The position numbers and the translations under genes are program-made. Positions 25,392-33,469 of a stretch of DNA of 64,000 nt are shown here, piece by piece (the first letter of the stretch is position 1; every line of letters starts with the position of its first letter). Where the stretch lies: positions 1,922,001 to 1,986,000 of the forward strand of contig JACJXT010000011.1 of NCBI GenBank assembly GCA_020636535.1. Reading direction: 5' to 3'. The stretch is from Chitinophagales bacterium. GTDB lineage: Bacteria; Bacteroidota; Bacteroidia; Chitinophagales; JADIYW01. The notes beneath the pieces were generated by a model. The model worked only from the letters and a program-made list of their open reading frames with translations, had not been told where the DNA came from and made no database searches.

Positions 25392-27410
25392 ATGAATTCT
25401 TTAATTAAATTAACCAGTATATTATTTTATTTACTTCTTTCTTTTTCTATTTACGGACAAGACTCATTAGAGTCAAAAAATGAGAATTGGGATTTTATTG
25501 AAGAGCAATCATGTTTTGATGATGCTATTATTATTGTATTTAATATGCAAAAACTAGAAGCATATTTTAGAGAATATTCTTATGATAAAAATAATGACTT
25601 TATTATTTTACTTGATATTTATGAAAGCCAGCATAATGATTTATATGGAGAGTCAGTTGGGCTGCACTACTCGAGCTATACAAACCTGTGGAATTTTATT
25701 TATGAATATGAAGAATGTGATTCTTCTAATTGTTGGATTAAAAATTCATTTTCTCAGAACCAGGAGCAACAAAACTACCTAACAGTTATCTTTCCCATAA
25801 ATTATTATTATAGTTATAATTATACTGATAATAATGTATTAACTAAAAAAACTAATTATAAAAATGTAACTGTAGAAAAATATAAGCCAATTTATAATAG
25901 CAAGTATAGTAATAATAATACTGTACTTGGTGGATACTTATATAGAACTATTGAAACTCAATTTCATGATGGCATAATGCATGGTTCTATAATTAAAGAC
26001 CCTTTATATAAACTTTATTTAACCGGAATTCATACAGAAAGAATAATAGATCATAATTTTATTCATGATTTTGAAGGATATAGTAAGTATTCTTATCAAT
26101 TAGGTAATATTAATTTCCATAACAACACTCAATGTCCAAGTACTTTCTTCTTACATTATAACAATGACAATATAAAATATAATATTAAACTCCCAATAAT
26201 AGAACATCATATTACAAAAAAAATTATGGTATCAACAAATAATCCTATTATTGGTTCTTCTCAGCATGGTTCATTAGGATACTCTATTATAAATAATGAT
26301 TTATCTATATATTTTGATTATGAAAATCGTAGTAATATGCCATGCAGTTTACAAATAAAAAATAGTTATGGCACTCTTCTATATAAAGATACTTTGTATA
26401 ATAACTATTTAAATGAAAATGGGTACCCTAAAACACAGGTTATAAAGATAAATATTAAAGATTGGCAGGATGGAGTTTATATCATCACGGCATCTAATCT
26501 TAACACACACTTAGTCTCTTCTTTCATAAAAGGTATGATTCCTATGACTTTAGATTCTATTCAACCAAATATAAGCAGTTCAAATACTTACAATACTGAA
26601 AAACCAAAGAAAAATGTTAAAACAAAAAATAATACATATACAAGATACTCTACACAACAAATTGAAAGAACAAGTAAAAAATTATCTATATTGATTAACA
26701 ACTTTAATAAAGCTGATTTTGAGCATAAATTCAATCAAATTCAATCAAACTATTTTAACCAAAATACTCCATGTCAAGATTATTTAGACATAATACTATA
26801 TGCTTTGGTAAAATTTTGTAAAAAAAGAAAAAAGAAAAATTTTGATGAAAAAATATTAAAACTTTATGAATTATTTGACGATTATGACATACTCGCAAAT
26901 ACAAAAGAGAGCTATCTATATAATAATATTTTACAAAATGCTGAAGCATCACTTAATACTAGCTATTTATTCAAAACTACTGACAGGAACCCTTTTAGTG
27001 GTTATTTATCAACAGTTACATTCCCAACTAATAAGTATAATAAAAATACAGAAGTTTTTTGGACGCTAGATTTTCTTATAAATGAGAAAAACACATATAA
27101 AAAATATGATGGATATAATGGCTCTTACTTTTATTTTTTTAACTATTCAACAAAAGTTGATAGAGCAGTCTGGCTTAGTGACGGATATAAAAAACCAACA
27201 AATAATATAAAATATATTAAAATGGATAATGATTGTCTGATAATTGACTATCCAAAAATTTATCGAGAAAAATTATCAAAAAAGATTCTAGAATATATTC
27301 CTAATTTCAATAAATATAATAATCGATGCCAAGATTTAATATTACCTAAATTAGGACTAATGATTGATAATTATGAAAAATTATTTTTGATAAAACCAAT
27401 CGAATTTTGA
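25392..27410 (+). CDS. large exported protein of unknown function with internal T9SS-type-A-like segment
   Basis: The 672-residue protein begins with a signal peptide (about 1-23, 'YLLLSFSIYGQDS'). Its middle (about 300-390) looks like a T9SS type A fold, with 'YSIINNDLSIYFDYENRSNM', 'LQIKNSYGTLLYKDTL' and 'VIKINIKDWQDGVYIITASN'. This module normally ends a protein, but here about 280 residues follow it. The following part is Lys/Asn-rich, with a helical stretch ('LSILINNFNKADFEHKFNQI') and cysteines. I do not recognise a family. It is 35 bases after the NTF2-like lipoprotein gene and overlaps the next gene by four bases. Confidence 0.65.
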   Translation: MNSLIKLTSILFYLLLSFSIYGQDSLESKNENWDFIEEQSCFDDAIIIVFNMQKLEAYFREYSYDKNNDFIILLDIYESQHNDLYGESVGLHYSSYTNLWNFIYEYEECDSSNCWIKNSFSQNQEQQNYLTVIFPINYYYSYNYTDNNVLTKKTNYKNVTVEKYKPIYNSKYSNNNTVLGGYLYRTIETQFHDGIMHGSIIKDPLYKLYLTGIHTERIIDHNFIHDFEGYSKYSYQLGNINFHNNTQCPSTFFLHYNNDNIKYNIKLPIIEHHITKKIMVSTNNPIIGSSQHGSLGYSIINNDLSIYFDYENRSNMPCSLQIKNSYGTLLYKDTLYNNYLNENGYPKTQVIKINIKDWQDGVYIITASNLNTHLVSSFIKGMIPMTLDSIQPNISSSNTYNTEKPKKNVKTKNNTYTRYSTQQIERTSKKLSILINNFNKADFEHKFNQIQSNYFNQNTPCQDYLDIILYALVKFCKKRKKKNFDEKILKLYELFDDYDILANTKESYLYNNILQNAEASLNTSYLFKTTDRNPFSGYLSTVTFPTNKYNKNTEVFWTLDFLINEKNTYKKYDGYNGSYFYFFNYSTKVDRAVWLSDGYKKPTNNIKYIKMDNDCLIIDYPKIYREKLSKKILEYIPNFNKYNNRCQDLILPKLGLMIDNYEKLFLIKPIEF

Positions 27411-28009
27411 AAGGAAAAGAAGTAAAATCAATATTAAAAGATTTTGGACAAAGACTTATTGATAGTATAATTGGAGCTCTAATAGGAGCAACATTTACTT
27501 TTTTTTATTCATATTTGAATAAAGAGTATTCTTTTATTGAAAAATACTTGGACTTTAATTTTATACCTTTTTTTTCTCTATCTTTTATAATATACATATC
27601 ACTATTTTTCCTATTAATGTATCTACTAAATAGTTATAAAATTAAAAAGTGGCTAACTATTTCCTTAGTAACTGTTTCTATTATTTTATCTATTCTATCT
27701 TTTATTTATTATAATAATCATTTAATAACATTAAAAGACCCAAATACAAATATAGAACAGAGAATTTTTGCTGGAAACAAATTAACTGAGTTAGGAAAAG
27801 CCATTATATTAAATAAAAATCTAAAAAAAAGAGGGAAGAAAAATAAAAAAGAATTACATGAAATTGCTATAGATTACAAGCCAAATGAAATTTGGAATGA
27901 TATCCCTTCTACTTTCTTGCTATTGATGATACTTATTTCTTCTTCTATAATTACACTTGCCCTCTTAATTCAAGTATCCATTTCAAAAAATAAAATAAAA
28001 AATAAGTAA
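27407..28009 (+). CDS. multi-helix membrane protein of unknown function, TTG start
   Basis: The only plausible start is TTG at 27407, which overlaps the upstream TGA stop (TTGA), so translation is probably by re-initiation. The 200-residue product has four hydrophobic helices: about 17-34, 52-72, 79-101 and 168-190. Between the third and fourth lies a charged loop with 'NTNIEQRIFAGNKLTELGKA' and a lysine-rich patch (about 139-149). I know no family match. The gene converges on exbD, with a gap of only seven bases and no visible terminator. Confidence 0.65.
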   Translation: MKGKEVKSILKDFGQRLIDSIIGALIGATFTFFYSYLNKEYSFIEKYLDFNFIPFFSLSFIIYISLFFLLMYLLNSYKIKKWLTISLVTVSIILSILSFIYYNNHLITLKDPNTNIEQRIFAGNKLTELGKAIILNKNLKKRGKKNKKELHEIAIDYKPNEIWNDIPSTFLLLMILISSSIITLALLIQVSISKNKIKNK

Positions 28010-28016
28010 TGCACTA

Positions 28017-28409
28017 CTACTTCTCAGTACTCAATACCATTTTTAGTTTGTGCTTAGCTCCTATTTGCATAATGTTTACTAAGTCTTGCACACTCAACGA
28101 TTTAGCTACTCTAAGTACAACTGTTGGATCACTATTATTTTGTACTGCATTTACAATAGCACTTTCTAATTCATCTGGATTAATTGGTGTATTGTTTAAG
28201 TAGTAAGTCAAATCTTCGGTAACCGTTAAACTTACAGGTTGCTTGGCTATTCGTTCTGAGTTTTCTGCTTTTGGCAATAACAACTTAATTATATTTTGAT
28301 TAGCCATAGTAGAAATAATCAAAAAGAATAACATTAAAAAGAACATAATATCGTTCATTGCCGACATTGCGTCTTCGTCATGAAAAGCTCTTCTTCTTTT
28401 TAATTTCAT
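28017..28409 (-). CDS. ExbD/TolR-family biopolymer transport protein
   Basis: The 130-residue protein has a basic N-terminus ('KLKRRRAFHDEDA'), one membrane helix with the functional Asp ('AMNDIMFFLMLFFLIIST', about 17-34) and a periplasmic domain ending 'VNIMQIGAKHKLKMVLSTEK'. ExbD joins ExbB to convert proton motive force into mechanical work for TonB- or Tol-type transport. It follows the ExbB gene by three bases. No TonB gene is adjacent. It is shorter than many ExbD proteins but carries the essential parts. Confidence 0.92.
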   Translation of the reverse strand: MKLKRRRAFHDEDAMSAMNDIMFFLMLFFLIISTMANQNIIKLLLPKAENSERIAKQPVSLTVTEDLTYYLNNTPINPDELESAIVNAVQNNSDPTVVLRVAKSLSVQDLVNIMQIGAKHKLKMVLSTEK

Positions 28410-28412
28410 AGC

Positions 28413-29117
28413 TTAAGCTTTAGCTGGTTTTTTAATCCCTTTAGTAAATTCAAATACTTCTTTTTGTAACCTTAAAGAGTAATTATCAATTCTAGTTAAC
28501 AATAACTGATAACCCATAAATGCTAAAATACCAATTATCAAACCTGTTCCAGAAGTAATCATTTTCTCGTATAAACCACTAGAAATAGTACCTATAGAAA
28601 TATCATCTGTTTGAGCAATATTATAAAATATTTTAATTACACCTAATATCGTTCCAACAAAACCTAATCTTGGTGCAACACCAGAAATCAAACTAATATA
28701 ACCTAATCTTCTTTCCATGTCCATTAGTTCAATATTTGATTGTGTTTCTAATGCTTTTTCTATATGATCTATTGGTTTACCTAATTGCGAAATTCCTGCT
28801 TGCAACACATTTCCTAATGCAGAATTACTTTGTATACACAATGATTCTGCTCCTTGTACATTTCCACTATACAGTTTATCTAATACATTATTCACCAAGC
28901 CATTATCAATTTTTGCTCTCTTGTTAATGTACATTACTCTTTCAATAATAAAAGCAATGGCAAAGACTGATAATATCAATAAAGGAATCATTACAAAACC
29001 TCCTTTCATTAGCAATCCTAAAATAGACATGCTCTCTTGTGGTGCTGCTGGCGTTACTCCACTGGCTGCTTGTGCTGCCGAATCTGCAAATGTTACTGCT
29101 TGCAATAATATTCCCAT
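28413..29117 (-). CDS. MotA/TolQ/ExbB proton-channel family protein
   Basis: The 234-residue inner-membrane protein has an N-terminal segment (about 1-30), a first helix at about 36-56 ('GFVMIPLLILSVFAIAFII') and two more helices at about 140-165 and 178-205, with the family patterns 'APRLGFVGTILGVIKIFYNI' and 'MITSGTGLIIGILAFMGYQ'. It forms the pentameric proton channel around the ExbD dimer encoded next. The pair could energise TonB receptors such as the one at the window start, or a Tol-like or motility system; context does not decide. Confidence 0.92.
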   Translation of the reverse strand: MGILLQAVTFADSAAQAASGVTPAAPQESMSILGLLMKGGFVMIPLLILSVFAIAFIIERVMYINKRAKIDNGLVNNVLDKLYSGNVQGAESLCIQSNSALGNVLQAGISQLGKPIDHIEKALETQSNIELMDMERRLGYISLISGVAPRLGFVGTILGVIKIFYNIAQTDDISIGTISSGLYEKMITSGTGLIIGILAFMGYQLLLTRIDNYSLRLQKEVFEFTKGIKKPAKA

Positions 29118-29238
29118 AAAATTTTATTTGTTTAACGATTTTAAATTAAATCTATTTTACAACAAAACTATAAAAAATTATTCCAAATTTTATTACTACA
29201 TTAGATGGTAATATTTTTTAATAATAAATACACTAAAA

Positions 29239-30561
29239 ATGTTGAAAAATGCTAATTCTTGTTATTTTTTATTGTTAATTCTCTTTTTGTCTTCTAATAC
29301 ATTATTGGCACAGTATATTCCTGAGTTCGATTATAACAAAAATGAAGTAGGTGCTGTCTATCAATTTTCGTTTGTGCATATTACAGATGTTCATATTGGC
29401 GAAGGTCAAGGTGATTATGGTACATCTGGTTTTAAAAATGATACAATGCCAAATGGTGATGTTGGCTACTCGGCAGAGCGATTGCGAAAAGCAGTGAATT
29501 GGATTAATAACAATTATATTGATAAAAATTTAAAATTTATTATAGTTTCTGGCGATTTAACAGATAGTGGTGAAAAATCGGAGTTTGATAAGTTTAAAGA
29601 GATTATGAATGCGTCTCAAATTCCATTTGTACCTACAATTGGCAATCACGATGCTTGGCCTTATGTAAGATTTAAACAAGAATCTCATAAAGCAGATGGC
29701 GATAGCATCATCAATAGTATTTTTGAAGACACTTATAACAACTGTGCTACTTTTTTTGACAATTGGGATAATGGTACTAGATTAAATGCTTGGTTAAATC
29801 CAGAAACAAATGATAATTCTTATTTGTTTAATTTTTATTTTGAATATAATAATTTTAATTTTTATATGATTGATTTCAATCCAAGATATCATGTTAATAA
29901 AAATGAACCAGGCATTGGCCCAGAAGCTCAGCTATATGATTATGATGGCGGAACATTTCAATGGTTAAAAAGTCATTTGGCAAATAACCAACATTTAGCT
30001 TCGCATAATACTTTTATTATTTCTCATCAACCACCAAGCACTGATATTGTTATTATGCCTTTTTATACATTAGATGCTACTGAATATGATAAGATGATGA
30101 AAATACTATATCCTTATCAATCTAATTTAGCTGTTTGGTTAGCTGGACATATACACAGAGATAAACATTATATGGCATCTACATTAAATGGCTACAATGT
30201 AATGGAAGTTTTTGAAACAAGAGCCAATAAAGAATATGAAGATAGTTATTTTAGAATTTATAATGTGTATGGTGTTCCAAATGTTGTAAATGGTATTAAG
30301 AACAATCAAAATATAAATTTAAGTATTTATCCAAATCCAAGTATTGGCAGATTTGAAATAGATGCTACACATTTATCTTCAGATTATTTAATTAAAGTAG
30401 CAGACGCAAGTGGAAAAACAGTAATGAATAGCAGTTTAAAAGCAGTTCCTTTAACAAATGGCGTTTATCAATTCGATTTTAGTACACTCAACAAAGGTAT
30501 TTATTTTATGACTTTATATAACGATGATAATATAGAAACTATTCGTTTGGTGGTGCAATAA
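29239..30561 (+). CDS. exported calcineurin-like metallophosphoesterase with T9SS sorting domain
   Basis: The 440-residue protein has a signal peptide (about 1-24, 'LLAQYIPEFD'), a two-metal phosphoesterase domain and a C-terminal T9SS type A sorting domain. Metal ligands appear in the expected order: 'HITDVHIGEG' (DxH), 'VSGDLTDSG' (GDxxD), 'TIGNHDAWP' (GNHD), 'IISHQPPS' (H) and 'AGHIHRD' (GHxH). The sorting domain starts at 'LSIYPNPSIGRFEID' (about 362) and ends 'NKGIYFMTLYNDDNIETIRLV'. It would act at the cell surface or outside, perhaps on nucleotides or phospholipid head groups. Its 3' end overlaps the convergent gene by 23 bases. Confidence 0.9.
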   Translation: MLKNANSCYFLLLILFLSSNTLLAQYIPEFDYNKNEVGAVYQFSFVHITDVHIGEGQGDYGTSGFKNDTMPNGDVGYSAERLRKAVNWINNNYIDKNLKFIIVSGDLTDSGEKSEFDKFKEIMNASQIPFVPTIGNHDAWPYVRFKQESHKADGDSIINSIFEDTYNNCATFFDNWDNGTRLNAWLNPETNDNSYLFNFYFEYNNFNFYMIDFNPRYHVNKNEPGIGPEAQLYDYDGGTFQWLKSHLANNQHLASHNTFIISHQPPSTDIVIMPFYTLDATEYDKMMKILYPYQSNLAVWLAGHIHRDKHYMASTLNGYNVMEVFETRANKEYEDSYFRIYNVYGVPNVVNGIKNNQNINLSIYPNPSIGRFEIDATHLSSDYLIKVADASGKTVMNSSLKAVPLTNGVYQFDFSTLNKGIYFMTLYNDDNIETIRLVVQ

Positions 30562-31468
30562 ACTGAATAATATCATCATATTGTAAACTCAACTCATCTT
30601 CTTTCTTTTTTACAATTCCGTCTTCTACAAACATAATCATAGGATAAGCTGGACCAACTACTTTTAACCATTTCTCTACACCTTTAAAATAGCAATAAGG
30701 TATATCTTCAATTTTAGCTTTCTTGAAAAATGCATCTTGTAATTCGTGTTTTCCATTCAATACCAAATAAAAAGGTATTGCTGGATTTTGTTCATGCATA
30801 ATATTCACTTTTATAGCTGCTTCTTCGCAATGTGGACACGACAAACTAAAAAAACAAATTATATGCTTGCCTTTAGTTAAATCTATAGTTGGTGGAAATG
30901 CTTGGTCTTTGTATAATAAATCCCAATCTAATCGATAATCAACTTTATCATTAGCAAAATTAGAACTATAATTGGTTATTGGATATACTATAAAAGGCAA
31001 TGCCATTAATATTACAGTAAATAATGGCACAATAAATTTAGCATAGTTATCTAAAAAATAAGTTTTTTTAATATTAAAATAAGAAAAAACTAATAATACA
31101 ATACACACTATATTCTTAATTAACGCTTGTAATGGTGTCATTTGCACATAAACACCCATGCAACCACAATCGCCTTCATTGCCTTCTTTAATAATTGTAA
31201 TAGTTAAATAAATAGAAAAAACAATAAGCATTAATAAAGTTGCTTTAATTGTAAATCGTTTTAAAAGTATATGAAAGACTAAAAATATTCCAAGCACTAA
31301 TTCTAGTCCAATAAATATTCTAGAGATGTAAGAAACAGTATTCCAATTAGCTACTTTAATACTCACTAATTGATATTCAAATGGCTCTATAGGGAAAATT
31401 TTAAATGCACCAGATAAAATAAAAATGATACCGACTAGAATTACAATTATACTTACTACATATTTCAT
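30539..31468 (-). CDS. membrane protein fusing MauE/DoxX-like helices to a thioredoxin-like domain
   Basis: I choose the ATG at 31468 (MKYVVSII...), giving about 309 residues; an upstream start would run into the terminator hairpin at 31492-31516. Four helices (about 3-22, 44-66, 70-88, 107-127) form a MauE/DoxX-like unit with a 'GDCGCMG' motif between the third and fourth, then one more helix and a thioredoxin-like domain with CxxC in 'FFSLSCPHCEEAAIKV'. MauE-type proteins move reducing power or assist disulfide formation in the periplasm. The fused thioredoxin domain would receive it. The role is inferred from the domain combination. Confidence 0.82.
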   Translation of the reverse strand: MKYVVSIIVILVGIIFILSGAFKIFPIEPFEYQLVSIKVANWNTVSYISRIFIGLELVLGIFLVFHILLKRFTIKATLLMLIVFSIYLTITIIKEGNEGDCGCMGVYVQMTPLQALIKNIVCIVLLVFSYFNIKKTYFLDNYAKFIVPLFTVILMALPFIVYPITNYSSNFANDKVDYRLDWDLLYKDQAFPPTIDLTKGKHIICFFSLSCPHCEEAAIKVNIMHEQNPAIPFYLVLNGKHELQDAFFKKAKIEDIPYCYFKGVEKWLKVVGPAYPMIMFVEDGIVKKKEDELSLQYDDIIQFIAPPNE

Positions 31469-31491
31469 AAGAAAAGCAAAAATAAATAAAA

Positions 31492-31516
31492 AAGGCAACT
31501 CTAATAGAGTTGCCTT
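31492..31516 (-). terminator. hairpin terminator after small Cys-rich lipoprotein gene
   Basis: Perfect 11-bp stem aaggcaactct / agagttgcctt with a three-base loop, followed on the minus strand by a T-rich run (31481-31491). It lies 21 bases after the stop of the small lipoprotein gene and just before the start of the MauE-thioredoxin gene. Confidence 0.85.
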
Positions 31517-31537
31517 AGTAAATTAAATAATTAATTT

Positions 31538-31753
31538 TTAGTCTAATGAACAAGTAACTGTTTCATCAACTAATTTGTAAGTTGATTCAAGAGTATTACA
31601 TGCATCTTCTTGATCACTTTTTTTCTCATCTCCCATTGAGAAAGCTTGTTCTCCATAAGTGTCTCCTGTACAAGTACAAGTTCTTTCTTTCTTACATGCA
31701 GTTGAACCGAATGCAAAAGTAGCTACCATAGCTAAAATCATTAATTTTTTCAT
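31538..31753 (-). CDS. small cysteine-rich lipoprotein
   Basis: The 71-residue product has a signal peptide ending in a lipobox 'FGSTAC' (Cys20), followed by 'KKERTCTCTGD' and two further cysteines ('EDACNTL', 'VTCSLD'). The mature part is only about 50 residues, with five cysteines including the lipidated one, so two disulfides are likely. Small lipoproteins with the CxC start are frequent in Bacteroidetes and of unknown function. It has its own strong terminator and an AT-rich upstream region of about 175 bases shared with the divergent TerB-like gene. Confidence 0.78.
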   Translation of the reverse strand: MKKLMILAMVATFAFGSTACKKERTCTCTGDTYGEQAFSMGDEKKSDQEDACNTLESTYKLVDETVTCSLD

Positions 31754-31929
31754 AATTACATTTTTTTTTATGTTCCGCTAATATAGACACTATTATCTAA
31801 TATAAAAATGGAATATTGCGAATAATAAACACTTAACAATTATTTAACAATTGACTTTACTAATAACAATATTGAAAAAATATTTTTTTATAACCTTATA
31901 TTCCGTTAATTTTGTACAAAAAATAATCA

Positions 31930-32397
31930 ATGAGCATACCACAGTTTAGTCAGTTAGAAGGAACAGAAAAAGCATTACTATTTAATACACCTGCAATAAT
32001 TACATTATTAGTTGGTGGTGTTGATGACAATTTAGATGAAAAAGAAATTGCTGCTGCACACAAAACAATTATCATAAAAAGTAATGAGGGCGATATTATT
32101 CTTAATGAATACTTTGATTTTGTTGAAAACAACTTTGATGAAGTGCTAATTGCATTATTAAATCAATATAGTGGTTTACAAGCTGATGTTAGAACTGATG
32201 TTTTAGTAGAAATGTTAAGTAAATTAAATGATATTCTACCACAAATAGATGCACTATATGCTAAAGCATTACTTAAAGTTTGGAAAAGTATTGCTAAAGA
32301 AGTAGCTAATGCTTCTGGTGGTTTTTTAGGTATGATGAGTAGTACTTATGACGAAAAACATTTAGCAGAATTAGGTATGATTACATATAAAGTATAA
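31930..32397 (+). CDS. TerB-like conserved hypothetical protein
   Basis: The 155-residue cytosolic protein is mostly helical: 'LLFNTPAIITLLVGGVDDNL', 'LDEKEIAAAHKTIII', 'VLIALLNQYSGLQADVRTDV', 'LVEMLSKLNDIL' and 'LLKVWKSIAKEVANASGGFL'. The 'VGGVDDNLDEKEI' turn, an acidic loop before a helix, resembles the acidic loop of TerB-type helical proteins, hence the tentative call. It has no membrane segment. Its stop codon shares a base with the ATG of the DUF4112 gene (TAATG), so the two are translationally coupled and probably act together. A -7-like box (taattttg) lies at 31907-31914, without a matching -33. Confidence 0.7.
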   Translation: MSIPQFSQLEGTEKALLFNTPAIITLLVGGVDDNLDEKEIAAAHKTIIIKSNEGDIILNEYFDFVENNFDEVLIALLNQYSGLQADVRTDVLVEMLSKLNDILPQIDALYAKALLKVWKSIAKEVANASGGFLGMMSSTYDEKHLAELGMITYKV

Positions 32398-32897
32398 TGT
32401 CAAACGACATACAACATATTAATCAAGATAGTAGTAAAAAACTGCCAGTTCAACTACAACAGCTAGAAAAATTGGTTAATTTAATGGATAATGCCTTTAC
32501 TATTCCAGGAACTAAATACAAAATAGGTTTAGATCCAATCATTAATCTAATTCCTGGATTAGGTTGGGTAGTCGATTTCTTTATTTCTTTTTATTTGTTT
32601 TTGGCGATGTATAAAAACGGTTCTGCTCAAAAGAATATCGTTTTTAAAATGTTTTCTAATATTATATTAGATAGCTTAGTTGGAGCAATTCCTATCATAG
32701 GTACAGTCTTCGATTTTGCATTTAAAGCCAATAGAAGAAATTACAAATTAGCCATAGAACATTTTGAAGATGGGAAACACAGTGGTAGTATTTGGATAAT
32801 TCTAATACCAATGTTAGTATTTTTATTCCTTTTCTTTGCAGCTATGTTGTATTTTATATTTTATCTTTTTAAAACACTGAATCAAATAACGATATAG
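32397..32897 (+). CDS. DUF4112 membrane protein
   Basis: The 166-residue protein has the DUF4112 pattern: 'LVNLMDNAFTIPGTKYKIGL' followed by 'DPIINLIPGLGWVVDFFISF', then 'DSLVGAIPIIGTVFDFAFKA' and 'NRRNYKLAIEHF'. Two of the hydrophobic stretches share a 'P.(I/L)G....F' pattern, suggesting an internal repeat. A third helix closes the protein (about 130-155). DUF4112 has no known function. Its start overlaps the stop of the TerB-like gene by one base. A short gap of about 46 bases separates it from nuoE. Confidence 0.85.
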   Translation: MSNDIQHINQDSSKKLPVQLQQLEKLVNLMDNAFTIPGTKYKIGLDPIINLIPGLGWVVDFFISFYLFLAMYKNGSAQKNIVFKMFSNIILDSLVGAIPIIGTVFDFAFKANRRNYKLAIEHFEDGKHSGSIWIILIPMLVFLFLFFAAMLYFIFYLFKTLNQITI

Positions 32898-32943
32898 CAA
32901 GATATTTAAGCCATTTGCTTATATTTGCACAACATTATATGGT

Positions 32944-33468
32944 ATGAGTGAAGTTAGTAACGGTATTCATTTTTCAGAACACATTGTATCACAAATAGAT
33001 ACCATCAAAAAAAGATATCCTGAAGGAAAACAAAAGTCTGCATTATTACCAGTTTTACACTTGGTACAAGCAGAATATGATGGCTGGTTAAGTGTTCCTT
33101 TAATGGATAAAGTTGCTGAAGCATTAAATATTCTACCAATAGAAGTATACGAAGTAGCATCATTCTATACCATGTTTAATTTAGAACCAGTTGGAAAATA
33201 CTTAATAGAAGTTTGTCAAACTAGTTCTTGTTGGATGTGTGGTGCAGAAGACATTGTTGCTTATTTAGAAGAAAAACACGGCATTAAAGTAAATGAAATT
33301 ACTGAAGATGGTCTATTTTCATTAAAACTAGTAGAATGTTTAGGTTCTTGTGGCACAGCACCAATGTTTCAAATAGGTGCAACTTACTACGAAAATCTAA
33401 CTTTTGAAAAAATAGACCAGATAATTGCTAATTGCAGAGCTGAAAATAAAAGAAGTAGATACTTATAA
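32944..33468 (+). CDS. nuoE: NADH-quinone oxidoreductase subunit E (24 kDa, 2Fe-2S)
   Basis: The 174-residue protein belongs to the NADH-dehydrogenase module of respiratory complex I. The four [2Fe-2S] ligands are present as C-x4-C in 'VCQTSSCWMCG' and C-x3-C in 'ECLGSCGTAP'. 'EVASFYTMFNLEPVGKY' is the conserved thioredoxin-like core. A -7-like box (tatatttg) lies at 32920-32927 but has no clear partner. The nuoF ATG comes one base after the stop, so the pair is coupled. No other nuo gene is in the window. Confidence 0.95.
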   Translation: MSEVSNGIHFSEHIVSQIDTIKKRYPEGKQKSALLPVLHLVQAEYDGWLSVPLMDKVAEALNILPIEVYEVASFYTMFNLEPVGKYLIEVCQTSSCWMCGAEDIVAYLEEKHGIKVNEITEDGLFSLKLVECLGSCGTAPMFQIGATYYENLTFEKIDQIIANCRAENKRSRYL

Positions 33469-33469
33469 C

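Noticed and set aside
31469..31498. Upstream start for the MauE-thioredoxin protein
   Set aside because: It would run into the terminator hairpin of the preceding gene, and the hydrophobic first helix starts naturally at 31468.
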